Part shown: piece after piece, positions 8,461-15,324 of the stretch
Numbering within the stretch: position 1 is the stretch's first letter
Layout of the letters: the number at the start of each line of letters is the position of its first letter
Program-made: the position numbers and the translations under genes
Source of the DNA: a virus
Virus record (IMG/VR): IMGVR_UViG_3300017772_000109
Location: 1-25,475 of that record
Strand: one strand, 5' to 3'
Length of the DNA stretch: 25,475 bases
The notes under the pieces: model-generated
Seen by the model: only the letters and a program-made list of their open reading frames with translations
What the model was told of the DNA's origin: nothing
The model's database searches: none

Positions 8461-8880
8461 TTAAACGATTGAACCGTAAACTTTGAATGAACCAGTTTCT
8501 AACTGTTCATATTTAACTTTGAGAGAAATGTTTCTTTCTTCTTTCTCAATCTCATCGATAGGTGTATCTACTGATTTACCAAACACCCCACCAAATTGAG
8601 TAAACTCTAAGTTTAATTCACCTGAACCTGAGAACTCTTCATCTTGTACTACACCATGTCCTTCTACTTGAACTTTCTTATGTAGACCCATTTGAGAGAG
8701 TTTTGATTCCATTTGTTGAATAGCGGCGAGAGGATTCATAAACTCTGACACTGCAACATGACCCAAAACTGCATTAAGTTTGTTCTTAACTGCCTGGGAA
8801 TCTATGTCGTAAGGTACTGTTGAGTCTAAACCAAAGTCCCCACCTAAATTTTCAATTAAATATTCGTTAAATGATTTCAT
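8461..8880 (-). CDS. Probable head-internal protein with capsid-targeting-like N-terminus
   Basis: Unknown, 139 residues. It starts MKSFNEYLIENLGG, which resembles the T4 internal-protein targeting peptide (MKTYQEFIAEA) and contains LIE, fitting the [IL]xE cleavage rule of prohead protease gp21. The rest looks beta-rich: alternating polar and hydrophobic residues in KVQVEGHGVVQDEEFSGSG and in the C-terminal third (ISLKVKYEQLETGSFKVYGS). This suggests a small beta domain. A Shine-Dalgarno-like AGGA lies about 6 bases before ATG 8880. It follows two virion-type genes closely (8-9 base gaps), which supports late expression. Virion location is inference from the N-terminus and the neighbours. Confidence 0.75.
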   Translation of the reverse strand: MKSFNEYLIENLGGDFGLDSTVPYDIDSQAVKNKLNAVLGHVAVSEFMNPLAAIQQMESKLSQMGLHKKVQVEGHGVVQDEEFSGSGELNLEFTQFGGVFGKSVDTPIDEIEKEERNISLKVKYEQLETGSFKVYGSIV

Positions 8881-8888
8881 AATTTTTC

Positions 8889-9116
8889 CTATTGTGCATC
8901 GTAGTAGTTTTTATTCAACTCACCACGAACTATTGTTTCACCAACTTTTCTACACTTAATGTAGACCCTTTCGACATTACCACCTGGTGTAGTGAATGTT
9001 CTAATGCCGTTTGCAACCGTACCATTTGATTCGTTGTAAGTATCTGAATCAGATTTTACGGCAGCATTATCATACTGCCATAAATTATTCGAACCTGGAA
9101 CGACTACATATGCCAT
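8889..9116 (-). CDS. Small virion-type protein (MAYVVVPGSNNLWQY...)
   Basis: A 75-residue protein, probably beta-rich: short strands around AYVVVPGS, IRTFTTPGG and RVYIKCRKVGETIVRGE. From memory, small proteins starting MAY-V-VPGS and sitting directly after a 'MALWG' protein occur in T4-like marine phages; function unassigned. One cysteine, no catalytic motif. It starts nine bases after the stop of the Ig-like virion gene, with a weak AGAAG before the ATG. Likely a minor structural or decoration protein. Confidence in the gene is high, in the role moderate. Confidence 0.75.
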   Translation of the reverse strand: MAYVVVPGSNNLWQYDNAAVKSDSDTYNESNGTVANGIRTFTTPGGNVERVYIKCRKVGETIVRGELNKNYYDAQ

Positions 9117-9125
9117 AGTCTTCTA

Positions 9126-9671
9126 CTATGCAACTACTGTAATTGTACCAGCAGCAGTACCAATTCCTGCGATATTGGTAATAGTTGCGTTTGTAGAAGT
9201 ACCGTTATCTTTTACAGTACCACTGTTTAATGCCATTGCATTTGCACCAATACTTAGAACATCACCTGCATTTGTAGCAGCGTTAGCTGCACCAATTACA
9301 AGACTGAATACTAGTTCGTTAGAACCTGTACCACTTGCGTATGATAATACATGATTTGTTCTTTGGTCATTTACAACTGTAAGTTGTGGTGTGCCTGTGA
9401 CTGCAACTGCCTCGTTAAATCTAACTCGTACGGATAATGTTCCACCCGCTGATTTATCAAATGCTGTTGAAATAAATTCTATTTCTGTAATATCAGCAGA
9501 ACCAATTGAAACTGCAAGTCCACTTACTGCACATAAGACTTCATCTGTTGCGCCACTTTTAGGGTTTTCAAATCTCCAACCACTAGCGTCAGCGTAAACT
9601 TTCTTCTTATCTGCATCGTTTAACCACTTAGGTTTCGATTCGTCTGCATCTGAAATTCCCCATAATGCCAT
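9126..9671 (-). CDS. 'MALWG' virion protein with Ig-like domain
   Basis: A 181-residue protein. Its first part (MALWGISDADESKPKWLN) is a typical opening of structural proteins in T4-like marine phages. Residues about 62-165 form a bacterial Ig-like (SwmB/cadherin-like) repeat: VRVRFNEAVAVTGTPQLTV is followed by LSYASGTGSNELVFSLVIG. Such domains usually sit on capsid or tail surfaces and bind weakly to carbohydrates or other proteins. The tail is rich in Gly, Ala, Thr and Asn. A good AGGAG lies seven bases before ATG 9671. An ACTAAATA inside the upstream gene (9754-9761) might add late transcription. Exposure on the particle is inferred from the family, not visible here. Confidence 0.8.
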   Translation of the reverse strand: MALWGISDADESKPKWLNDADKKKVYADASGWRFENPKSGATDEVLCAVSGLAVSIGSADITEIEFISTAFDKSAGGTLSVRVRFNEAVAVTGTPQLTVVNDQRTNHVLSYASGTGSNELVFSLVIGAANAATNAGDVLSIGANAMALNSGTVKDNGTSTNATITNIAGIGTAAGTITVVA

Positions 9672-9680
9672 TTTATTCTC

Positions 9681-10241
9681 CTATTTCGCAACCTTTAAGA
9701 TTGCATTAAATGTTTTACTAAAAGTGTTTTTGTCTTTTTGTAATAGTTGTAAGTATTTAGTTCGAATTGGTGCTCGAACCTTCATTAAAGTGTCATGAAC
9801 TTTGACTGCATCTGCATTTTTTACTTTAATCTTCTTCATATCATCTGTTCTAACTTCACCATCTTTGGTTCCATCTTTGAATTTACGAAGTTGTATTAAC
9901 ATCGTTGCATCTGGTCTATTCTGTACACCAGTTGCCTTCGATTGCATTGCATCCATGGCACGATTGAAGACTTCATCCTCTTCTGCCTCTGCATACTTAC
10001 CCTTTGCCATTTTAGATATTTTATCTAATTTTGCTCTTAAATCTTTCTCGTTCTTAGATTGTGCAACAGCACGAGCAATTTTTTTATTACCTGCATCTGA
10101 CATCATACCAAAGTCAGCAATCTTTTCCATTACTTGTTTGACATTTGATGATGCCTCAATTGCATCTGTAATATGTTTTTTATAGTTGAGTCTCTTCAAC
10201 TTTTCTTTAAACATTCTTGTTCTGGCGTCTACTTTTTCCAT
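9681..10241 (-). CDS. Lys-rich helical hypothetical protein
   Basis: Unrecognised, 186 residues, predicted to be almost fully helical and rich in Lys, Ala, Met and Asp. Features: a basic start (MEKVDARTRMFKEKLKRLNY), a middle part with KKIARAVAQSKNEKDLRAKL, and a basic C-terminus. It has no catalytic motif. The ATG at 10241 shares one base with the stop of the upstream gene (TAATG), so the two are translationally coupled; it ends nine bases before the 'MALWG' gene. The position inside a run of Lys/Glu-rich late genes suggests a scaffold or head-internal role, which is inference only. Confidence 0.75.
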   Translation of the reverse strand: MEKVDARTRMFKEKLKRLNYKKHITDAIEASSNVKQVMEKIADFGMMSDAGNKKIARAVAQSKNEKDLRAKLDKISKMAKGKYAEAEEDEVFNRAMDAMQSKATGVQNRPDATMLIQLRKFKDGTKDGEVRTDDMKKIKVKNADAVKVHDTLMKVRAPIRTKYLQLLQKDKNTFSKTFNAILKVAK

Positions 10242-10567
10242 TATTCTTCTAAGTCCACTTTACCATCCCATTTGCCTTGTTCAATTTCTCGTATCAAGTC
10301 ATAACATGTTCTTTCAACTTGTTGTAGACCTTTAAATATATTAGATGGTCCGTCTGCACGATTGTTATATTGAAACTTCTCGTGGTCTTTGTTAATCTTT
10401 TCAATAGTCTTTAAAATCTTTTTATAACCATTGATTTCTTGTTTTCTATTGAACTCTGAACCCTTTTTCTCAGCAGGACTTTTCCCATGAAAGTTTATTC
10501 TTTCAATGATTTCTTCTTTGCCATCATTGTGTTCTTTAATTACTTGTACTAGACTTTTATATGTCAT
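10241..10567 (-). CDS. Small Lys-rich hypothetical protein
   Basis: Unrecognised protein of 108 residues starting MTYKSLVQVIKEHND. The frame is open to 10666, but the upstream gene ends at 10569, so ATG 10567, directly after its TAA, is the sensible start. Charged and helical with KKGSEFNRKQEINGYKK and ILKTIEKINKDHEK. An IKE site at residues 10-12 fits the [IL]xE prohead-protease rule, but the first residues only loosely resemble a capsid-targeting peptide. No domain recognised. Confidence 0.75.
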   Translation of the reverse strand: MTYKSLVQVIKEHNDGKEEIIERINFHGKSPAEKKGSEFNRKQEINGYKKILKTIEKINKDHEKFQYNNRADGPSNIFKGLQQVERTCYDLIREIEQGKWDGKVDLEE

Positions 10568-10568
10568 A

Positions 10569-12047
10569 TTACTTCTCGTCAAAGTGTGATACTGTTGAAG
10601 GATCACCATATGATGATTTACCTCTTGCAACTGAGTCGAAGTCTCTGAGTTTCTTCTTAGTGCCACTCATAACAACTAATGTATCTTGTTTATTAGTATT
10701 CATGGTGACTTTTAGACCCATCATCTTTCCTGACTGTTCGAACTTTTTCTTTTCAGCAGGATGCATCTTCTTAACTCTGTAAGTAATCATCTCTTCTTGT
10801 AAGTCTTCTTCCCATATATTTCTATATGTGTCCATAATAGACTGTCTTGCACCTTGTTGTGCCTCTTCTACTGAATCAGTCATGTATCCAGCGAACTTAC
10901 CTTTCTGGATGGTGTTCTTCTTAATGATGTTAGATAGTTTATCTTTCTTCTGAAGAAGTTTCTTTGCCTTCATTCTGTCGTGGTACATAAATGTATATGT
11001 TTTACCATCTTTCTCATCTTTAACTGAGTAACCAGTAGCAGTCATCTTAGTGACTTTACCTTGTCTCTTATTACCTTGTTTAGGTTCATAGAAATCTACA
11101 CCTGTACCAGTTTTGATATCTTTCTTACCCTCTGCACCCATACCATGTTGTGCGAGTTTTCTATAGTTCTCTGTTAAATCTGTTTCTTCTTTAATTACTG
11201 CTTGACTCCAACCACCACCGTGGTCTTCTGCGGTCTTTAGTTTACTTAATGATACATATAAAGGTTGCAAGTCTTTGCCGTCTTTATAATCAGATGTTTT
11301 ACTGTAAGTACTGTCAATCATAAGACCGACTTTGTATGCACTTGAACCCTCTTCAGGTGTTGAGTAAACTGGTTTCTGTTTGATTTTGTTTGTTCTGCAA
11401 TATGTATCAATCATCTTCTTTGCAGTTTCAAAATCTTTCTTATTTTCTGGTGAAGTGATTCTGTCTCCTTTACCACCTCTAAACTGAATGTAGAAGTCTA
11501 CACATCTAGGATACTGTTTGTCATTGTAAGGTTTGAAACCCTCTTCTACAGATTCTACTGGTACTTCTTTGTACCCTTGTCTTTTATAATCAGCAATCTT
11601 CTTCTCGTTGCCCTTTTTTGCCATACTGACACCATGTGTGCCTTTAGAATCAGTCTTTCTTAATTTTACAAAGAGGTGTTTTTTATTTTTGGGTGTAGCA
11701 AATTGTTTAACTAAGTCATCTCTACCATAGAATGAACCCTCATCTAAATTGTTAAGGTCATCTCTGAATGTCTCTTCGTTTGCGTATTGTAATGCGTTTT
11801 GAACTTCTTTTGATTTAAGAATCTTATCACCAAAGAACTTTTTAATTTCTTGTCTTGCAATAGTGTCTGCACCACCAAGGTCAAGTGCAACTTCTACTGC
11901 TTTCTTGATATCGCCTGGTTTTACTTTGTTTCTACGAAAATAGGCAGATGTTTCTCTACCTGTGAGTTTTTGTTTGCCGTAAGGACCTAAAGGATTTACT
12001 TTACCGTCCTTGTCTAAAACTGACTTTGCCTCTTGAAACAGATTCAT
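10569..12047 (-). CDS. Multi-module Lys-rich virion-type protein
   Basis: A 492-residue hydrophilic protein of unknown function that looks built from modules of the kind found in T4-like marine phage late genes. It opens MNLFQEAKSVLDKDGKV. Residues about 293-353 (NYRKLAQHGMGAEGKK, then GKVTKMTATGYSVKDEKDGK) resemble a small beta-barrel insert. Residues about 393-418 (SVEEAQQGARQSIMDTYRNI) are helical. Residues about 419-492 (VKKMHPAEKKKFE, then VTMNTNKQDTLVVMSGT) look like a separate alpha/beta module. VEEG/EEG linkers separate several segments. No catalytic motif. It starts one base after the stop of the EF-hand-like gene. A structural or head-packaged cargo role is inferred from context. 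Confidence 0.8.
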   Translation of the reverse strand: MNLFQEAKSVLDKDGKVNPLGPYGKQKLTGRETSAYFRRNKVKPGDIKKAVEVALDLGGADTIARQEIKKFFGDKILKSKEVQNALQYANEETFRDDLNNLDEGSFYGRDDLVKQFATPKNKKHLFVKLRKTDSKGTHGVSMAKKGNEKKIADYKRQGYKEVPVESVEEGFKPYNDKQYPRCVDFYIQFRGGKGDRITSPENKKDFETAKKMIDTYCRTNKIKQKPVYSTPEEGSSAYKVGLMIDSTYSKTSDYKDGKDLQPLYVSLSKLKTAEDHGGGWSQAVIKEETDLTENYRKLAQHGMGAEGKKDIKTGTGVDFYEPKQGNKRQGKVTKMTATGYSVKDEKDGKTYTFMYHDRMKAKKLLQKKDKLSNIIKKNTIQKGKFAGYMTDSVEEAQQGARQSIMDTYRNIWEEDLQEEMITYRVKKMHPAEKKKFEQSGKMMGLKVTMNTNKQDTLVVMSGTKKKLRDFDSVARGKSSYGDPSTVSHFDEK

Positions 12048-12048
12048 G

Positions 12049-12813
12049 TTATTTCTCGATTGAATTGATAATAGTCTTAACTTGGTCTAATCCGTACTTC
12101 TCTATGATTATCATGAAGTCTTCTTTCATTGCCTTCAAATCTTTTAGATTACCACGATATTTGATTTTGTCTTTGCCCTCTTCGACTTCTTTCTCATCAT
12201 CGTCTGTATCTTTACCTTTCTTCTTGTCTATTGCTTTCTGAAGAGCAGGTGGTAATTTTCCTTCTTCGACTTCTTCTTCATCGTCTTCACCTTTCTTCTT
12301 ATCGATTGCCTTTTTCAATGCAGGTGGTAATTCGCCCTCATCCATTTTCTTGGAGATTGCCTGTCTTTTCTTATGAAGATATTCGTCTGAAGAATCAGTG
12401 TCGCCATCATTGTCAATGTCTTTGTCTTTACGGTCTGCAAACTTCTTCTTAACTGCATCTTTTTTAACTTTATCTAGACCTTCACCATCGTCTGACTTGT
12501 CATTGGTGTTGTCTTCATTCATCTCATCTCTTATCTTTGCCTTAAGGTCTCTGATATTGTTGTTAATTCTATCGCCCTTATGTTCGTGGTCATCAGCGGC
12601 GTCATCTCTACCTTGGTCTCTTGCCTGTTTAGCAGAATCATCAGCTCGTTGTCTTTGTGTTCTTAGATTTTCGAGTTTGTCTTGCATACCCTTGATTCTT
12701 TGTTTCTTTAGAGCTGCATTTGCATTAAACGGTTCTTCTGATAGATGACCCTCTAACATGGTTCTCATATCAGCAACTAATTGGTCTGATACACCCTTAT
12801 CTGTTAATTTCAT
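12049..12813 (-). CDS. Charged protein with EF-hand-like Ca2+ loop and tandem repeat
   Basis: A 254-residue, highly charged protein. Residues 132-143 (DIDNDGDTDSSD) fit an EF-hand or dockerin-type calcium loop: Asp at positions 1, 3, 5, 7, 9 and 12, Gly at 6. It is framed by FADRKDK and YLHKKRQA, a context I associate with other T4-like marine phage virion proteins. Two near-identical repeats follow: GELPPALKKAIDKKKG (160-175) and GKLPPALQKAIDKKKG (185-200), separated by acidic linkers. A helical, coiled-coil-like part (about 30-100) and a C-terminal helix complete it. HLSE at 23-26 is a possible prohead-protease site. The start shares one base with the upstream stop (TAATG). Calcium binding and virion location are inferences. 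Confidence 0.82.
   Translation of the reverse strand: MKLTDKGVSDQLVADMRTMLEGHLSEEPFNANAALKKQRIKGMQDKLENLRTQRQRADDSAKQARDQGRDDAADDHEHKGDRINNNIRDLKAKIRDEMNEDNTNDKSDDGEGLDKVKKDAVKKKFADRKDKDIDNDGDTDSSDEYLHKKRQAISKKMDEGELPPALKKAIDKKKGEDDEEEVEEGKLPPALQKAIDKKKGKDTDDDEKEVEEGKDKIKYRGNLKDLKAMKEDFMIIIEKYGLDQVKTIINSIEK
12214..12336 (-). repeat. Tandem protein repeat (LPPAL-KAIDKKKG), two copies
   Basis: Two copies of a 16-residue unit encoded at 12289-12336 and 12214-12261, starting 75 bases apart. The DNA is also similar, with synonymous changes, which points to an old in-frame duplication rather than a recent one. Confidence 0.8.
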
Positions 12814-13178
12814 TATAGTTCCCCTTGTTCGAAATAGTCAAACATCTTCTGTTTACCAGTTTCATTAAGTTTTAAAGACTTAGCAAGTCTGCCAAGCATA
12901 TTTCTTTCTGTTAATTTTTCTATGGTTTTTTCAACTGACTCATTAGATGTAGCAATCTCTTCTTCTATGTGTGCGAGTTCTTCTTTGAGTCTGTCTCGTT
13001 TTTCTTCGAGTGACTCCACTGCCGTCTTTTCGCCCTCTGCAAGTTCTTTGAACTCTTCTTTAAGCATTTCCTCGATTTCATCAGATGTTAATTTCTCATC
13101 TATAATTGCTGGAGAAGTTTCGGTCTTGTTAAAACCTCTTACTTCTTCTAGTTTATCTTTCCAAGTTTTGTTTTCCAT
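12813..13178 (-). CDS. Acidic coiled-coil protein
   Basis: Unrecognised, 121 residues. Strong heptad pattern in the middle (about 50-92: LEEKRDRLKEELAHIEEEI) predicts a coiled coil; the flanks are acidic (EEMLKEEFKELAEGEK). The C-terminus (LGRLAKSLKLNETGKQKMFD) is more basic. The N-terminus MENKTWKDKLEEVRG has an [IL]xE site (LEE, 10-12). It has no Shine-Dalgarno; a perfect T4-type late promoter (TATAAATA) ends eight bases before ATG 13178. It is the first gene of a run of four coupled genes down to 10241. Possible scaffold-like or head-core role, by composition only. Confidence 0.78.
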   Translation of the reverse strand: MENKTWKDKLEEVRGFNKTETSPAIIDEKLTSDEIEEMLKEEFKELAEGEKTAVESLEEKRDRLKEELAHIEEEIATSNESVEKTIEKLTERNMLGRLAKSLKLNETGKQKMFDYFEQGEL

Positions 13179-13186
13179 GATATAGT

Positions 13187-13194
13187 TATTTATA
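13187..13194 (-). promoter_or_regulatory. T4-type late promoter (TATAAATA)
   Basis: Exact minus-strand TATAAATA eight bases before ATG 13178 and overlapping the stop of the gene ending at 13190. Predicted start site about 13181, three bases before the ATG. Confidence 0.65.
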
Positions 13195-13471
13195 TGTTCT
13201 CAATCCTTACGACTAGGTCACTAGTACCTTTAATGACTCTATGATAAGTCATCTTGGGTATGTAGTAATCTAATCCTATTGTTAAATCTTTAGGCAATTT
13301 GTCATCTAATTGTAATTGCCAACCACTTCCACTTAATACATGTACACATCGATTCTTTTTATCTCTGTGCCAAACGAGTTCGTCATCTAGTATATTTGGT
13401 TCGAATGTTCGATATATGAACTCTCGACCTGTACCATGTTGTTCTTCTATTCGTTCTCTGTATGGTTTCAT
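13190..13471 (-). CDS. Small cupin-like hypothetical protein
   Basis: A 93-residue protein whose pattern (ELVWHRDKKNRCVHVLSGSG, then YYIPKMTYHRVIKGTSDL) resembles a small beta-barrel of the cupin kind: a histidine in the first strand pair and YIPKMTYHR in the second, reminiscent of 'P-x-x-x-x-H' cupin motifs. Metal-binding residues would be H35 and H77, but the set is incomplete, so enzyme activity is uncertain. The ATG has no Shine-Dalgarno and sits five bases after CCTAAATA, a late promoter variant. It stands between the 181-residue gene (22-base gap) and the coiled-coil gene. Confidence 0.7.
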   Translation of the reverse strand: MKPYRERIEEQHGTGREFIYRTFEPNILDDELVWHRDKKNRCVHVLSGSGWQLQLDDKLPKDLTIGLDYYIPKMTYHRVIKGTSDLVVRIENI

Positions 13472-13476
13472 ACAAA

Positions 13477-13484
13477 TATTTAGG
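13477..13484 (-). promoter_or_regulatory. Putative late promoter (CCTAAATA)
   Basis: Minus-strand CCTAAATA (CTAAATA class) five bases before ATG 13471; the predicted start site coincides with the ATG. Confidence 0.45.
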
Positions 13485-13493
13485 TGTTATTTT

Positions 13494-14039
13494 TTACCAG
13501 AAAAATGAACCACCACCACTCAGACCAAGTTGTTTTGCGTATCTTGGTAGTCTACATGACCAATATCCTGGTGTGGTTTTATCATTTGCAGTATCACAAT
13601 TATGTCTTGCGACATATGATGCTCTTGCCTTAGGGTCTTTAAATTTTACTGATAGACCTGATGTATCTCCGAATGTGACTTTCTTTGTCTTGTCACCGTC
13701 TTTAACATAGACATAGAACTTCTTAGGCCCGCCTGCTTTAGGTTTACCTATTGCAACATCTTTATCTTCTTCTTCGTTCATCTCCATCATAGGACAATCT
13801 AGAGGTACAAGTTCATTCTCATAGATATCATACTCACCTAAGTTTGTTTCTAAGACTTGTTTATCTATCTCTGTAAGATTGTATCTTCCTTCTGCAACTA
13901 GTTTTTTTGCCTCTTTGATTACTTCAAAGTACATCATTGAACCTAGTCTGAATGGATTATCTAATAGATTTGTTTCTGTCATCTGCAAGTCTCTCAATGT
14001 GTCATCGATTGCCATGCCCTTGAATGTGTTTATCTTCAT
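13494..14039 (-). CDS. Virion-type protein with C-terminal His/Cys module
   Basis: A 181-residue protein with two parts. The N-terminal half (about 25-85: LLDNPFRLGSMMYFEVIKEA, then LGEYDIYENELVPLDCPM) resembles proteins I recall from T4-like marine phages. The C-terminal module (about 105-181) reads KKFYVYVKDGDKTKKVTFGD, VARHNCDTANDK, GYWSCRLPRYAKQLGLSGGG and ends in FFW; this module is, to my knowledge, common in large-phage virion proteins. Three possible metal ligands cluster (H146, C148, C162), so zinc binding is conceivable. The ATGA overlap with the upstream basic protein shows coupling. Function unknown; structural role inferred. Confidence 0.8.
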   Translation of the reverse strand: MKINTFKGMAIDDTLRDLQMTETNLLDNPFRLGSMMYFEVIKEAKKLVAEGRYNLTEIDKQVLETNLGEYDIYENELVPLDCPMMEMNEEEDKDVAIGKPKAGGPKKFYVYVKDGDKTKKVTFGDTSGLSVKFKDPKARASYVARHNCDTANDKTTPGYWSCRLPRYAKQLGLSGGGSFFW

Positions 14040-14443
14040 TTTGCGTTACCTGGTGCAATATCTTTTAATGTCTTTTTGCCTTTGTTCATTTCTTTTTGTC
14101 TTACGACTTTCAACATCTTCTTGGCAAGTTTAGATATTGCTTTTGTTTTCTTATCGAGTATCTTTTCTAGAGCCCTCTTTTGACCCATACCCAATTCTGC
14201 TTTGTTTTTACCTTTTAGAATTCTTGAGGCAATCTTACTTCGAGCTTGTTTTTGTGCCCTCTTCATAAGTTTCTTTGGGTCTAGAATCTTTCTCTTCATT
14301 GCCTTCTTTCGTGCAAAGGCAATCTTCGCTTTGTTCTTACGCATTGCTCTGCGTTTCTTCATTCTAGTTTGTATAGAGTCTACCTCAGAAATGACTTCTG
14401 GTGTAGATTCTTCTTCGAATAAAGACTTGAAATCCTTAATCAT
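14036..14443 (-). CDS. Highly basic protein, possible DNA-binding head component
   Basis: A 135-residue protein with an extreme excess of Lys and Arg, e.g. RMKKRRAMRKNKAKIAFARK and KKLMKRAQKQARSKIASRI, arranged as amphipathic helices. It opens MIKDFKSLFEEESTPE, where LFE fits the [IL]xE prohead-protease rule and the peptide resembles a capsid-targeting sequence; only the first 25 residues are acidic. If cleaved, a nearly pure basic helical protein would remain, reminiscent of T4 internal proteins that coat packaged DNA. The start shares one base with the upstream stop (TAATG) and the end overlaps the next gene by four bases. DNA binding is inference from charge. Confidence 0.8.
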   Translation of the reverse strand: MIKDFKSLFEEESTPEVISEVDSIQTRMKKRRAMRKNKAKIAFARKKAMKRKILDPKKLMKRAQKQARSKIASRILKGKNKAELGMGQKRALEKILDKKTKAISKLAKKMLKVVRQKEMNKGKKTLKDIAPGNAK

Positions 14444-15324
14444 TACTTCACCATTAAATCTTTGGCTCTTTTGCCTAATTTGATTTTCTTTTTAACTTTT
14501 CTAAGTTTATTTCTAATTCTACCCATGATACCCTTTGCAAGATTCTTAAACATACCTTCGTTGATTATGTCATCTGCCATAGTAGTATGTTCGAATACAA
14601 TCTCACCATCGCCTGTCATATGTTTAATTGCAGTGTATAGACATTCTCGTGTCATTGTATCGTCAGCGCCTAAACCAGCAGGTAGTTTTTCAAATATCTG
14701 AGACATTTCATTCCACATGTATGATGCGAGCATATCTTTTTTACTGTATTCTGCATCATCATCATAGAATGTTTCTAGTTTCTTTTGACCCATTTGAAAA
14801 TACTTTCTCATGGCATCATTCATTTTGTTATTTGCTTTGGTGATAGAGGTATCAGTCATACGGTCACCAATGAAGGCAAAGTAGTAATCACCTGTTCTGA
14901 TAGGATATGATAATGCACTCCACTCATTTTTCATGGCACTATTATTTTCGTAATGGTCTTCATCTTCGTTGTCCATAATCCATTGAACTTCGTCTGAATT
15001 AAATCCTACTTTCTTTGCGTACTTTTGGATATTCATTTTTTTGGATAATGCTTCAGATAGAATCAGTGCATCGATTTCTTCTTCAAGTTCTTTTAGTTCT
15101 ACTGACTCATTGTAAGGATATCCCTTTAAAGGATTATCAAACAACATAGACATATGATTCTTCTTGCCTTCTTTGTTCTTCTTACCTTGAATCTTAATCA
15201 TCTTGTCTACATTTTCAGTATAAGATGTTTCTAATTCACCTGGTGTATCTGCCTTGTAAGCGGCAAGCATTTCATCTGTACCCATTAGATGAACACCATT
15301 GTCTGTTTTATTACCTTTTGCCAT
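14443..15324 (-). CDS. Hypothetical late protein, 293 residues
   Basis: No family recognised. The first 70 residues are polar and probably extended (MAKGNKTDNGVHLMGTDEML); a helical segment with several [IL]xE sites follows (LKELEEEIDALILSEALSKK, about 77-96). A mixed alpha/beta middle part (about 105-260: AKKVGFNSDEVQWIMDNEDE, YYFAFIGDRMTDT) looks folded. The last 35 residues are very basic (RIRNKLRKVKKKIKLGKRAK). An AGGGGA nine bases before ATG 15324 is a fair ribosome site. It overlaps the DUF5824/HNH gene by 14 bases and the basic-protein gene by one base, so the three are one translational unit. The many acidic cut-like sites could mean maturation by prohead protease; not proven. Confidence 0.78.
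   Translation of the reverse strand: MAKGNKTDNGVHLMGTDEMLAAYKADTPGELETSYTENVDKMIKIQGKKNKEGKKNHMSMLFDNPLKGYPYNESVELKELEEEIDALILSEALSKKMNIQKYAKKVGFNSDEVQWIMDNEDEDHYENNSAMKNEWSALSYPIRTGDYYFAFIGDRMTDTSITKANNKMNDAMRKYFQMGQKKLETFYDDDAEYSKKDMLASYMWNEMSQIFEKLPAGLGADDTMTRECLYTAIKHMTGDGEIVFEHTTMADDIINEGMFKNLAKGIMGRIRNKLRKVKKKIKLGKRAKDLMVK

Noticed and set aside
9754-9761. ACTAAATA inside the 186-residue gene, 82 bases before the 'MALWG' gene
   Set aside because: Right motif but in coding sequence and outside both spacing classes; kept as a note only.
10568-10666. Extended N-terminus of the 108-residue protein frame
   Set aside because: It lies inside the 492-residue gene; the ATG directly after that gene's stop fits the local coupling pattern.
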